A stretch of 64,000 bases of DNA from Phenylobacterium sp. (GTDB lineage Bacteria; Pseudomonadota; Alphaproteobacteria; Caulobacterales; Caulobacteraceae). A program made the position numbers and the translations under genes. Below are positions 34,154 to 44,120 of this stretch, one piece after another (position 1 is the stretch's first letter; each line of letters begins with the position of its first letter). The stretch spans positions 124,001-188,000 of the forward strand of contig NZ_JACESE010000004.1 in NCBI RefSeq assembly GCF_013911965.1, read 5' to 3'. Below the pieces are notes generated by a model. It made no database searches. It was not told where the DNA came from and saw nothing but the letters and a program-made list of their open reading frames with translations.

Positions 34154-35120
34154 AGCCCTCGGCGGGCGTGCGGATGTCGTAGCCCTGCCGCTGCAGGCGG
34201 TCGAGCACGCCGCCTTCGGCCAGCAGGGGCCTCAGCTGCACCACCGCGATCGAATGCCCGGGCTCGCGAAGCGCCCGGACGATGGACTGGGCCAGATCAT
34301 CCTTCATCCGCGCGTCCAGGTCGCGCGCGCCCGGCGCTGAGGCGATGCAACGTTCGTAGGTCCGCTCGCCGCTCAGCGCCCCGCGGACCTGCCCCCAGGC
34401 CCAGGCGCGGGCCGCCGCCTGCGCTGAGTCCGGCCCGGCCTCGATGGCGGAGAGCGCGGCGACCACGCAGGCGCGCTGGGCGGACTCCGGCGTGCGGACG
34501 ATGGCCGCCAGCAGCGGCGCGGCGTCATAGGTCTTGGCCTCCACACGCACGCCGCGCGACTCCGCCATGCGGCCGATGGTCTTGGCCGGGTCGGCGGCGG
34601 TGAGCCTAGCGGCGTCGCGATAGTCGCTGACCAGCAGCAGGGCGGCGGCCAGACCGTTTTTCGTCTTGTAGCGGTCGGCGTCCTGGCCCGCCGCCTCGCG
34701 CGCCGCCACGAAGCGCCGCGCCAGGTCCGGCGGCAGGGTGTCCTCGAAGGGAGTCGAGGATCGCAGCCGCATCAGACTGATCACCGCCCCGGGCGCGGTC
34801 AGCAGGTTCACGCTGGCGTTGTTGAACGGCAGGATCACCCGATTGGCGCCGTCGAGCCGCCGTTCGAGCACGCTGGGGTCCCAGCCGGCGCCCTTGGGCA
34901 TCACCGAGGGCACGCCGAGCACATAGACGGTGGAGTCCGCGTCGGACACCCGCCACCAGGCCGGGCCGGCGTCGCGGGCGGTGACCACCAGCTCCTCCAC
35001 CAGAGTGGCGTCGGGATCGGGCGCCAGGACGGCCGGGTTCTGGGCCGGTGCCTGCTGGGCCCCGGCGCCCAGGGGAGCGAAGAGGACGGCGAGGCCCGCA
35101 AGGGCGGCTTTCAGACGCAT
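34152..35120 (-). CDS. TraB/GumN family protein, exported
   Basis: 322 aa from the ATG at 35120, preceded by GGGAGAGA. There is a Sec signal peptide (residues 1-21, ending A-G-A-Q). The body has the TraB/GumN pattern: W-R-V-S-D-A-D-S-T-V-Y-V-L-G-V-P-S near 57 and the late G-H-S-I-A-V-V-Q-L-R-P-L-L motif. Family members are thought to be periplasmic metalloprotease-fold proteins related to the Tiki family; activity here is untested. It is divergent from mutL. Confidence 0.8.
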   Translation of the reverse strand: MRLKAALAGLAVLFAPLGAGAQQAPAQNPAVLAPDPDATLVEELVVTARDAGPAWWRVSDADSTVYVLGVPSVMPKGAGWDPSVLERRLDGANRVILPFNNASVNLLTAPGAVISLMRLRSSTPFEDTLPPDLARRFVAAREAAGQDADRYKTKNGLAAALLLVSDYRDAARLTAADPAKTIGRMAESRGVRVEAKTYDAAPLLAAIVRTPESAQRACVVAALSAIEAGPDSAQAAARAWAWGQVRGALSGERTYERCIASAPGARDLDARMKDDLAQSIVRALREPGHSIAVVQLRPLLAEGGVLDRLQRQGYDIRTPAEG

Positions 35121-35188
35121 GATCTCTCCCAAAGCCCCCGCTCGGCCCATGAATCGTCCTATATTTGGATTTGGACACAAGCTTGACC

Positions 35189-37050
<1,862 letters not shown>

Positions 37051-37054
<4 letters not shown>

Positions 37055-37824
37055 GCGAGCTCCCGCCCGGCGAAGACCCGCATCGCCGCGCCCAGATACT
37101 CCGTGAGGCCGGCGCAGCGCGCCTCATAGCGGGCGCGGAACTCCGGATGCTCCTCATAGAGGCGGCTGAGGCCTTCGAAGGCGGCGCGGTCCGGCGCGCG
37201 GTTCCAGGCTTGGGCGATCCAGTCGCACCAGCGCCGGGCCAGCGCCTGCGTCGCCTCCGAGTCCGCCGGCGCGCCAGCCTCCAGCGCGCGGGCGAACTCC
37301 GCCTCCAGCGCCTCGCCCTGGGCGAACAGGGCCTGGGCCGCCGGCGCGCCCATGGCGGCCAGCCCGGCCTTGGACTGGGCGACCCTGTCGTCCATTCCGC
37401 CGCCGTAGCGCTCGGTCAGCCAGGCTTCGTGCCGGGCCTGGGTCTCGGGGTCGAAGCCCTTGTACATCTTCGTCTCGTCCATCTTCGTCACTCCTTCGAG
37501 GGCGGCGAGGGTCGCATCGATGGTCTCGATCAGGTCGCGGCTGCGCGCCATCCGCTCGCAAAGCCGCTCCCGATGGGCCCGCAGGGCCGCCGCCCGATCA
37601 AAGCCGGGCGCATCGAGCACGGCTGCGATCTGGGCCAGCGGCATGCCGAGCTCCCGGTGGAAGAGGATCTGCTGCAGGCGCAGCAGCTCCTCCCGCCCGT
37701 AGTAGCGGTAGCCGTTGGCGCCGATGTGCGCCGGCCGCAGCAGGCCGATCTCGTCGTAATGGTGCAGGGTGCGCACGCTTACGCCGGAAAGCCTGGCCAC
37801 GGTCTTGACCGTATAGTCCGTCAC
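37051..37824 (-). CDS. MerR family regulator with TipAS drug-binding domain
   Basis: 257 aa. The winged HTH begins [22 protein letters not shown] dimerisation coiled coil runs about 75-112. The C-terminal TipAS domain contains M-Y-K-G-F-D-P and the long helices typical of thiopeptide-binding TipA. Members usually activate their own promoter and multidrug genes in response to antibiotics. No obvious efflux target is adjacent, so its targets are unknown. Confidence 0.88.
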
Positions 37825-37901
37825 GAAACCTCGTCCTCGCCGATGGACAAGGCAGGTGGGTCCTCACGAAGGGTGAGGGTCAAGCGGCTTTCGTGCGCGG
37901 G

Positions 37902-39515
37902 TCAGGCCACCGCCTCGCCGATCGATTCGGATCCGTCCAGCAGGCGCGACATCACCGCCAGCAGGCGTTCGGCCTTGATCGGCTTTTCCACCACCTCGTC
38001 CATGCCCTGGGCGAGGTAGGCGGCCGCGTCCCAGGGGTCGGCGTTGGCCGTCAGGGCCACGATGGGCGTGCGGGCGGCCGCGCCCGGCAGGCTGCGGATC
38101 TGCCGCGTGGCGCCAAGGCCGTCCAGCCTGGGCATCTTGATGTCCATCAGGATCAGGTCGAAGGCGTGGACGCGGGCCGCGGCGACGGCCTGTTCGCCAT
38201 CCTCGGCCGTCGTCACCTCGCCGCCGAACATCTCGCAGAGCGTGGCGGCGACGAGGCGGTTGGTGGCGTTGTCGTCGGCGACAAGGACGCGGAAACCGCC
38301 GGGCAGCGCCTCGACCTCCCCCTCGCCGTCGGCGTCGGCCTCGGTCGGCGCCGGCACGTCATAGAGCGGGAACGCGAACCGGAAGGTCGTGCCTGGCCCG
38401 ACATTGCGCTCGGCGGCGATCTCGCCGCCCATCTGCTCGACCAGCTGGCGGCAGATGGAGAGACCCAGGCCCGCGCCGCCCTGGCGCAGACCCGCTTCGG
38501 TCTGGCTGAAGGGCTGGAAGATCTGGGCCAGACGGTCGGCCGGCACGCCGAGGCCGGTGTCCCGGACCAGCCCCGCGAGCCGCACCACCATGTCCTCACG
38601 CTCGGCCTGCAGGACCACTTCCACGCCGCCGCGGTCGGTGAACTTGAGCGCGTTGCTGATCAGGTTGTTGAAGACCTGCTTGATGCGCACGGCGTCGCCC
38701 AACGCCCACTGCTCGGCCTCGCCCTCATAGGAGAAGACCAGCGAGACGCCCTTCTCCTCGGCCCGCGCGCTCCACAGCGCAGCCACGTCGTCGAGGACCG
38801 AGGCCACGCGGAAAGGCTCCTCGGTCAGTTCCAGGCGCCCGGACTCGGCCCGCGACAGGTCGAGCGCGTCGGTCAGCAGCCGCAGGAGCGTCTGTCCGGA
38901 GTCCTGGATGGTCTGGACATAGGGGCTCAGCTCGCCCGCGCCGAGCTTGCGCTGCAGGATGTCGGCGATGGCCAGGACGCCGTTCAGCGGCGTGCGGATC
39001 TCATGGCTCATCACGGCCAGGAACTGGGACTTGGCCGAGAGCGCCGCCTTGGCCTGGGCCTCCGCCCGCCCCAGCGTCTCGGCCAGCGCCGTCATCTCGT
39101 CGGCGTGGCGACGGTTGGCTTCGCTGGTCGCCTGAAGCAGGGAGAGCGCGCTGCCGACGCCGGCATAGCGGCCGCCGTTGGTGACGATGAAGCCGCGCAG
39201 CAGTTCCGAGGCGCGTTCGGCCAGGGCTTGGCCGCAGAAGTCGGCCACCGAGGTGTCGCCCTCGACGACCAGCGGCGAGCGGTTCATCAGAAGCGAGATC
39301 GGCCGCAGCGCATAGAGGGCGCGGCCATAGTGCGCCGCCATGGCCACGAAGAAGGCGTTGCGCTCCACGAGGCCGACCGGCCGTCCTTCCTCGTCCACAA
39401 CCGCGATCGCCAGGGTGTCGGGTTCGGCCTGAAAGCGGTCATAGACCCCCTGGCCTTGCGTGTCCGGAGAGATGGCGGGCAGGGGCGCGGCAAGGTCGAA
39501 AAGGTTGGCCGACAT
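37902..39515 (-). CDS. Hybrid sensor histidine kinase with N-terminal CBS-like module and receiver
   Basis: 537 aa from the ATG at 39515; upstream residues look non-homologous. Residues 30-130 resemble a CBS pair (V-V-D-E-E-G-R-P-V-G-L-V...). A coiled coil lies at 130-165, HisKA has H171 in F-L-A-V-M-S-H-E-I-R-T-P-L-N-G, the HATPase domain has N-N-L-I-S-N-A-L-K-F-T and D-T-G-L-G-V, and a C-terminal receiver has the phospho-Asp in L-I-L-M-D-I-K-M-P. There is no membrane segment, so the sensor is cytoplasmic, possibly binding a nucleotide through CBS. No partner regulator or phosphotransferase is adjacent. Confidence 0.87.
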   Translation of the reverse strand: MSANLFDLAAPLPAISPDTQGQGVYDRFQAEPDTLAIAVVDEEGRPVGLVERNAFFVAMAAHYGRALYALRPISLLMNRSPLVVEGDTSVADFCGQALAERASELLRGFIVTNGGRYAGVGSALSLLQATSEANRRHADEMTALAETLGRAEAQAKAALSAKSQFLAVMSHEIRTPLNGVLAIADILQRKLGAGELSPYVQTIQDSGQTLLRLLTDALDLSRAESGRLELTEEPFRVASVLDDVAALWSARAEEKGVSLVFSYEGEAEQWALGDAVRIKQVFNNLISNALKFTDRGGVEVVLQAEREDMVVRLAGLVRDTGLGVPADRLAQIFQPFSQTEAGLRQGGAGLGLSICRQLVEQMGGEIAAERNVGPGTTFRFAFPLYDVPAPTEADADGEGEVEALPGGFRVLVADDNATNRLVAATLCEMFGGEVTTAEDGEQAVAAARVHAFDLILMDIKMPRLDGLGATRQIRSLPGAAARTPIVALTANADPWDAAAYLAQGMDEVVEKPIKAERLLAVMSRLLDGSESIGEAVA

Positions 39516-39865
39516 GGAGTGGGGGCTCCCGGGGCGAAGGTTGGCCCAACCCTTCACCGGTGAAGCTCTAATAGAGGGTGAAGCTCCTTGACGGATAAGG
39601 CTTTGAATTCTGTCACATAACTGTAACTTTGCCGACGATTTTCTCCGAATACTGACTAATCGTCCCGACTTGCGGCCCGCGCCGGAGGTGCTAGCCTGCG
39701 TCCACTGGAAGAGGGGATCTTATGCCTCCCGTTGCGATGAGCGCCCAGGCCTGAGGCCTTCGCAGACGCCCCTGGCGTCGCGACCCCACAGGCCGGAACC
39801 CCGCAACCCGCGCCGCGACGGCGCGCGGGCGGCATGGCCTATGCCTGACTTCCGGAACTTCCGTC
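39516..39865. other. 350-bp intergenic region with promoter-like sequence, short leader ORF and hairpins
   Basis: The part nearest the kinase (39560-39660) is AT-richer, including CACATAACTGTAACTTTG. Further on, TTGCGG (39670-39675) and GCTAGCCT look like a sigma-70 promoter for the plus strand. They precede a 10-codon ORF (39722-39754) and two GC-rich hairpins (about 39772-39790 and 39811-39833). The arrangement suggests a structured leader ahead of the YjhX-like gene. Confidence 0.4.
39722..39754 (+). CDS. Possible 10-residue leader peptide (MPPVAMSAQA)
   Basis: ATG at 39722, TGA at 39752-39754, with GAAGAGGGG (39708-39716) at a good Shine-Dalgarno distance. It is followed by the hairpin GACGCC-CCT-GGCGTC and a second GC hairpin before the YjhX-like TTG start at 39866. 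The ribosome-binding site is better than that of the downstream gene, which is the main reason to list it. No amino-acid bias points to an attenuation signal. Confidence 0.35.
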   Translation: MPPVAMSAQA

Positions 39866-40141
39866 TTGAACATTCCCAAGCGGCAGCAGAGGACGCTGCA
39901 CGCCCTGGCCCAGGGCGCCCGAATCCTGCCCGTGCGCGACGCGCGCGGCGCCATCATCGAGGTCGACTGCATCACCGGCGACGGCTGGCGGCTGGTCGAC
40001 TGCGACCTTCACGTCTTCAAGGCGCTGAGGCGCCGCGGCTTCATCGCCAGCCGCGGCGGCGGCCCCTATCGCATCACCCGCGAGGGCCTGGCCAACCTGC
40101 GGAGCCAGGCCGACAACCGGACGACCTCACGCGCCTGGTGA
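39866..40141 (+). CDS. YjhX/TopAI-like (UPF0386) protein
   Basis: 91 aa from a TTG at 39866, which gives exactly the family N-terminus ([12 protein letters not shown]). Further matches to E. coli YjhX (TopAI) include V-R-D-A-R-G, D-C-x-L-x-V-F-K-A-L, P-Y-R-I-T and the C-terminal Q-A-D-N-R. TopAI inhibits topoisomerase I and is neutralised by YjhQ. No YjhQ-type gene adjoins this one, so it is an orphan and may not be toxic. Its 3' end overlaps the convergent rsmD gene by 15 bp. Confidence 0.85.
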   Translation: MNIPKRQQRTLHALAQGARILPVRDARGAIIEVDCITGDGWRLVDCDLHVFKALRRRGFIASRGGGPYRITREGLANLRSQADNRTTSRAW

Positions 40142-40699
40142 GTAGCGCAGGAAGTGGACGCGCGCGGCGCCGTAGTCGCGCGCGTCCAGAGCCTCATAGG
40201 CCTCGACGCTGAAGTCCGGCTCCGAGACGCCGCGCTCGAGGACGACGATCGCGCCCGGCGCCAGCCAGCCGCCGTCGGCCAGGCGGGCGAGCGCGATCTC
40301 CCCCAGGCCCTTGGCGTAGGGCGGATCGAGGAAGGCCATGTCGAAGGCCGGGCCGTCGGCGCCGGGCCGGACGCCCAGTTGCGTCGCATCGCGCCGGTGG
40401 ACGCGCGTGCGGCCGAACAGGCCCATGGCGTCGACATTCTCGCGGATCGCGCCGCGGGCGGCCTCGTCGGTCTCCACGAACAGGCAGAACTTGGCCCCGC
40501 GCGAGAGCGCCTCGAAGCCGAGCGCGCCCGAGCCGGCGAACAGGTCGATGACCCGCAGGTCCCGCAGGCCCGGCGACCAGGGCGCGTGCTCGAGTATGTT
40601 GAAGACCGCCTGGCGCGCGCGATCGGAGGTCGGCCGCGTCGTCGCGCCCGCCGGCGCGGCCAGCGTCTTGCCGCGGAACTCGCCCGAAACGATGCGCAT
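40127..40699 (-). CDS. rsmD: 16S rRNA (guanine966-N2)-methyltransferase
   Basis: 190 aa, normal length. It opens [13 protein letters not shown], with [16 protein letters not shown] as the rRNA-binding segment, the SAM motif [10 protein letters not shown] near 53 and the catalytic D-P-P-Y near 125. It methylates G966 in helix 31 of 16S rRNA. The start lies 4 bp from the stop of the upstream pseudouridine synthase gene on the same strand, so both rRNA-modifying enzymes are co-transcribed. Confidence 0.94.
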   Translation of the reverse strand: MRIVSGEFRGKTLAAPAGATTRPTSDRARQAVFNILEHAPWSPGLRDLRVIDLFAGSGALGFEALSRGAKFCLFVETDEAARGAIRENVDAMGLFGRTRVHRRDATQLGVRPGADGPAFDMAFLDPPYAKGLGEIALARLADGGWLAPGAIVVLERGVSEPDFSVEAYEALDARDYGAARVHFLRYSPGA

Positions 40700-40703
40700 C
40701 CGC

Positions 40704-41945
40704 CTAGCCCCGGCGGTTCGGCTTGCGCGGGCCGGGGCGCTTGGGTCCGCCCGGACGCGGCGGGCCGGTCCGGGCCTTGCCGGCCGGGGGCTTGCCGCCA
40801 GACGTGCCGACGGCGGATTTCGGAGCCCCAGCCCGTTCGGCCCGGCCGGGCCTGGCCTCGATCACGCGGTCGTCGGCGGCCGAGCGCGGCTTGCCCTTCA
40901 CCGGACGCGGCCCCTTCGCCGCATGCGGCCGCGCAGGCGCCTTCGGCTTGGCCCAGCCCGGCTTGTAGGTCTTCTTCGCCGCCGGTTTCGGCTCAGGCAC
41001 GACGGCCGACTCGTCGGCCGCCGCCTGGCTCCGCCGGCCGGCGCCGGCGCTGGCCCGCCGCGGCGGGTTGTAGGCCGGCCGATCGCCCTTGGGCATGTTC
41101 TCCGGCGCGATGAAGCCGGCGAACTGCTCGCGCAGCACGCGCGGGCCGACCTCCTCGATCTGGCCGACATCCAGCGTGCCGAGCGCCAGGGGTCCGTAGG
41201 AGAGGCGGATCAGCCGGTTCACCTTCAGGCCGAGCGACTCCAAGACCCGCCGGACCTCGCGGTTCTTGCCCTCGCTGAGCGTCAGGCTGATCCAGACATT
41301 GGCCCCCTGCGGGCCTTCCCTGGCCTTGTCGATCCGGGCCTCGATCGGGCCGTAGCGCACCCCCTCCACGGTTACGCCGTTCTTCAGGGTGTCGAGCTTG
41401 TCCTGCGTGATGCGGCCGTGCGCGCGGGCGCGATAGCGACGCTGCAGGCCGGTGGCCGGCAACTCCAGCGCGCGCGCCAGCTCGCCGTCGTTGGTCAGCA
41501 GCAGCAGGCCTTCGGTGTTGAGGTCGAGACGCCCGACCGAGATCAGGCGCGGCAGACCTTCCGGCAGAGCCTGGAAGACGGTGGGCCGGTTCTGCGGATC
41601 GGCGTGGGTGGTCACCAGGCCGGCGGGCTTGTGGTAGCGGAAGAGGCGCGCGGGCTCGCGCTCGTCGACCACCTCGCCATCGACGGTGAGGATGTCGCCG
41701 GGCTCCACCTTCACCGCCGGCGTGGTCAGAACCTGTCCGTTGAGCGCCACGCGGCCGGCGGCGATCAGCCGTTCGACCTCCCGACGGGAGGCGACGCCGG
41801 CGCGCGCCAGGGCCTTGGCGACGCGTTCGCCGCCGCCATCGGAGGGGTCGTGCGTTCCCCCGCCCCGCGTCTCGTCGGCGGGGTCGTAAGCAGCCTTGGC
41901 TTGACCGGAAGGGGGACGCGGAGTTCGTTGCCGTTCGTGGACCAT
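40704..41945 (-). CDS. Pseudouridine synthase, RluB/RsuA family, with long basic C-terminal tail
   Basis: 413 aa from the ATG at 41945; the longer open frame upstream is antisense to tadA and the SDR gene. An S4 RNA-binding domain occupies about residues 40-90. The catalytic domain has the active-site Asp in G-R-L-D-L-N-T-E-G-L-L-L-L-T-N-D-G and K-N-R-E-V-R-R. After about residue 280 comes a 130-residue tail rich in Pro, Lys, Arg and Ala, probably disordered. RluB acts on 23S rRNA U2605; RluB versus RluE/F cannot be settled here. The start overlaps the divergent tadA start. Confidence 0.88.
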   Translation of the reverse strand: MVHERQRTPRPPSGQAKAAYDPADETRGGGTHDPSDGGGERVAKALARAGVASRREVERLIAAGRVALNGQVLTTPAVKVEPGDILTVDGEVVDEREPARLFRYHKPAGLVTTHADPQNRPTVFQALPEGLPRLISVGRLDLNTEGLLLLTNDGELARALELPATGLQRRYRARAHGRITQDKLDTLKNGVTVEGVRYGPIEARIDKAREGPQGANVWISLTLSEGKNREVRRVLESLGLKVNRLIRLSYGPLALGTLDVGQIEEVGPRVLREQFAGFIAPENMPKGDRPAYNPPRRASAGAGRRSQAAADESAVVPEPKPAAKKTYKPGWAKPKAPARPHAAKGPRPVKGKPRSAADDRVIEARPGRAERAGAPKSAVGTSGGKPPAGKARTGPPRPGGPKRPGPRKPNRRG

Positions 41946-42413
41946 GATCACCGCACCATGCGCATCGCCCTGCAAGCGGCGCAAGACGCCGCCGCACGCG
42001 GCGAAACGCCCGTCGGCGCCTGCGTGGTCGATCCGGCCACGGGCGAGGTGATCTCCATCGGCGCCAACGGCCCGATCGGGGCCCACGATCCGACCGCCCA
42101 CGCCGAGATCGTCGCCCTGCGTGAGGCCGCCCGGAAACGGGGCAATTACCGGCTGACCGGCCTGACCCTGGTGGTGACGCTCGAGCCCTGCGCCATGTGC
42201 GCCGGCGCCATAAGCCACGCCCGCATCGGCCGCGTCGTCTTCGGCGCGGAGGACGCCAAGGGCGGGGCCGTGGTCCATGGCCCGCGCTTCTTCGAACAGC
42301 CGACCTGCCATTGGCGGCCGCAGGTCACCGGCGGGGTGCTGGCCGAGGATAGCGCCGATCTGCTGCGCGGCTTCTTCCGCGCCCGTCGCGCCAAGGGCTC
42401 TGCGAGCGGCTGA
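41937..42413 (+). CDS. tadA: tRNA-specific adenosine deaminase
   Basis: 158 aa from a GTG at 41937, which restores the usual N-terminus M-D-H-x3-M-R-x-A-L; the ATG at 41958 would drop seven residues. Zinc ligands are the His in H-A-E and the Cys pair in P-C-A-M-C; the HAE Glu is the proton shuttle. It converts A34 to inosine in tRNA-Arg(ACG). With the GTG start, 9 bp are shared with the divergent pseudouridine synthase start. Confidence 0.92.
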   Translation: MDHDHRTMRIALQAAQDAAARGETPVGACVVDPATGEVISIGANGPIGAHDPTAHAEIVALREAARKRGNYRLTGLTLVVTLEPCAMCAGAISHARIGRVVFGAEDAKGGAVVHGPRFFEQPTCHWRPQVTGGVLAEDSADLLRGFFRARRAKGSASG

Positions 42414-42488
42414 GGCGCCTTGCCTTCCGCCCCGGGAGGGCGGGAGAATACCTCCCATAAGAATTGCCGCATTTGGGAGGACGTTTTC

Positions 42489-43364
42489 ATGGGACTGCTC
42501 GATGGGAAGGTGGCCATCGTCACCGGCGCGGGCGGCGGCCTGGGCGAGGCCTACGCCAAGCTGTTCGCCAAGGAAGGCGCCAAGGTCGTGGTCAACGACC
42601 TGGGCGGGTCGCGCGACGGGTCCGGCGCCGATCGCAGCGCCGCGCAGAAGGTGGTCGACGAGATCCGCGAGGCCGGCGGCGAGGCCGTGGCCAACGGGGA
42701 CGACGTCTCCACCCTGGCCGGCGGCGAGAACATCCTGAAGACCGCCCTCGACAACTATGGCCAGATCGACATCCTCGTCTGCAACGCCGGCATTCTGCGC
42801 GACAAGACCTTCGCCAACACCTCCGAAGCGGACTGGGACCTGGTGGTGAAGGTCCACCTGAAGGGGACCTATTGCTGCGCCTGGCCGGTGTGGAAGTGGA
42901 TGAAGGAGAACAACCATCCCGGCGTGATGGTGCTGACCTCCTCGACCTCGGGCCTCTACGGCAACTTCGGCCAGGCCAATTACGGGGCGGCCAAGGCCGG
43001 CATCTACGGCCTGATGCGCGTGCTCTCCATCGAAGGGCGGAAGTACGGCATCCGCGTCATGGGCCTGGCGCCGGGCGCCTTCACCCGCATGACCGCCGAC
43101 CTGCCCGGCCGCCAGGGTAAGGAGCCCGATCCGATGAGCCTGCCGGAGAACATCGCGCCCGGCGTGCTCTACATGGTCTCCGACCTGGCCGCCGATCATT
43201 CGGGCAAGGTGCTGGGCGTCTCCTCGCGCGGCGTGCGCGAGATCAAGATGATGCAGACCGACGGCTTCAATCCCGGCAAGCCCTACACCGCCCAGGACGT
43301 GGCCAAGAACGCCGACAAGGTCTTCTTCGCCGACGCCACGGAGCGGACGGCGGCGAGCGCCTAG
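42489..43364 (+). CDS. Short-chain dehydrogenase, MFE-2 / (3R)-hydroxyacyl-CoA dehydrogenase-like
   Basis: 291 aa from the ATG at 42489 with GGGAGGA upstream. The cofactor motif is T-G-A-G-G-G-L-G, then N-D-L-G-G-S-R-D-G as in peroxisomal multifunctional enzyme 2. The active site is S-S-T-S-G and Y-G-A-A-K. A C-terminal extension follows the Rossmann core. It probably oxidises an (R)-3-hydroxyacyl-CoA or a steroid-like alcohol with NAD. It may belong with the acyl-CoA dehydrogenases at 46-48.7 kb, though genes of other function lie between. Confidence 0.85.
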   Translation: MGLLDGKVAIVTGAGGGLGEAYAKLFAKEGAKVVVNDLGGSRDGSGADRSAAQKVVDEIREAGGEAVANGDDVSTLAGGENILKTALDNYGQIDILVCNAGILRDKTFANTSEADWDLVVKVHLKGTYCCAWPVWKWMKENNHPGVMVLTSSTSGLYGNFGQANYGAAKAGIYGLMRVLSIEGRKYGIRVMGLAPGAFTRMTADLPGRQGKEPDPMSLPENIAPGVLYMVSDLAADHSGKVLGVSSRGVREIKMMQTDGFNPGKPYTAQDVAKNADKVFFADATERTAASA

Positions 43365-43382
43365 TCTGGACGGCTGGCGGCG

Positions 43383-43967
43383 CTAGCCGAACGCCGCCAG
43401 CCGTTCGTCCAGCCGTTCGCGCACGGCCGGCCATTCGTCGGCCAGGATCGAGAAGACCACCGTGTCGCGGATGCGGCCGGTCCAGGTGATGCGGTCCTGG
43501 CGCAACACGCCCTCCTGCACAGCCCCCAGCTTGAGGACGGCGGCGCGGGAGCGGGCGTTGATCGCATCCACCTTGAACTGAACCCGCCGGGCCCCGGCCG
43601 CGAAGGCGTGGGCCAGCATCAGGCGCTTGGCCGCCGGATTGACGGCGCCGCCGCGGGCGTCCGGCGCATAGTAGGTGCCGCCGACCTCGACCGTCGCATT
43701 GGCCTCGTCCGGGGCGATGTAGCTGGTCATGCCGAGGCAGACGCCGTCGACCAGCACGGCGAAGGGAATCCAGCTTCCGTCCTGCGCCTGGCGCATCAGC
43801 CTGTCCCAGGCCGGGCCGAAATGCTCGCCGGCCATGGAGAAGGGGTAGAGATCCCGCCACAGCGCCGGGTCGGCGTCGCAGGCCTGCCGCAGGTCGGCGC
43901 GATGCTGTTCGCCGAGCGGCTCCAGGCGGACACGGCGATGCTGCATGATGGAGGGCGGAAGCCTCAT
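43383..43967 (-). CDS. GNAT family acetyltransferase (RimJ/RimL-like)
   Basis: 194 aa. It starts with the R-L-E-P-L-G-E-Q-H beta-strand of RimJ/RimL-type enzymes. Acetyl-CoA binding lies in the middle (A-P-D-A-R-G-G-A-V-N-P), and the late N-A-R-S-R-A-A-V-L-K-L-G-A segment is typical. The substrate is unknown (protein N-terminus, aminoglycoside or metabolite). It is transcribed away from the sRNA at 44.04 kb. Confidence 0.83.
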   Translation of the reverse strand: MRLPPSIMQHRRVRLEPLGEQHRADLRQACDADPALWRDLYPFSMAGEHFGPAWDRLMRQAQDGSWIPFAVLVDGVCLGMTSYIAPDEANATVEVGGTYYAPDARGGAVNPAAKRLMLAHAFAAGARRVQFKVDAINARSRAAVLKLGAVQEGVLRQDRITWTGRIRDTVVFSILADEWPAVRERLDERLAAFG

Positions 43968-44035
43968 TTTTGCGCCTGCGACATTCTGGAACGAAGAAAT
44001 TTGCGAAATGCCCTATTGCGTTTGCCGGCGATAGG

Positions 44036-44116
44036 CTTATCTCAGCCTCGCCCTTTTGGGCGTTTCCTCCCTATACCTTCAGAGCCGCGCCCGGCTTGGG
44101 CCGCGGCTCTTTTTTT
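44036..44116 (+). ncRNA. Candidate trans-acting sRNA of the suhB/mmgR (alpha-r8) type
   Basis: No coding gene lies on this strand, yet a strong terminator stands alone here. In order: TTGCGT and TTATCT as possible -35/-10 (44018-44041), a small stem CGCCC-TTTT-GGCG closing with GGGCG (44049-44062), the unpaired signature TTTCCTCCCT (44063-44072), a linker, then the terminator stem AGAGCCGCG / CGCGGCTCT (44081-44110) with seven T residues. As I recall, UUUCCUCCCU is the invariant segment of alpha-r8 sRNAs, in which MmgR of Sinorhizobium limits polyhydroxybutyrate. The 5' end is approximate. Confidence 0.7.
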
Positions 44117-44120
44117 GCCC

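Noticed and set aside
41946-43199. Fusion of the pseudouridine synthase to a 418-residue N-terminal domain
   Set aside because: The extension is antisense to tadA and the SDR gene and looks like shadow sequence.
39866-43967. YjhX with the GNAT gene at 43383-43967 as a TopAI-YjhQ toxin-antitoxin pair
   Set aside because: The GNAT is 3 kb away, on the other strand, with four other genes or gene ends between, and resembles RimJ/RimL rather than YjhQ.
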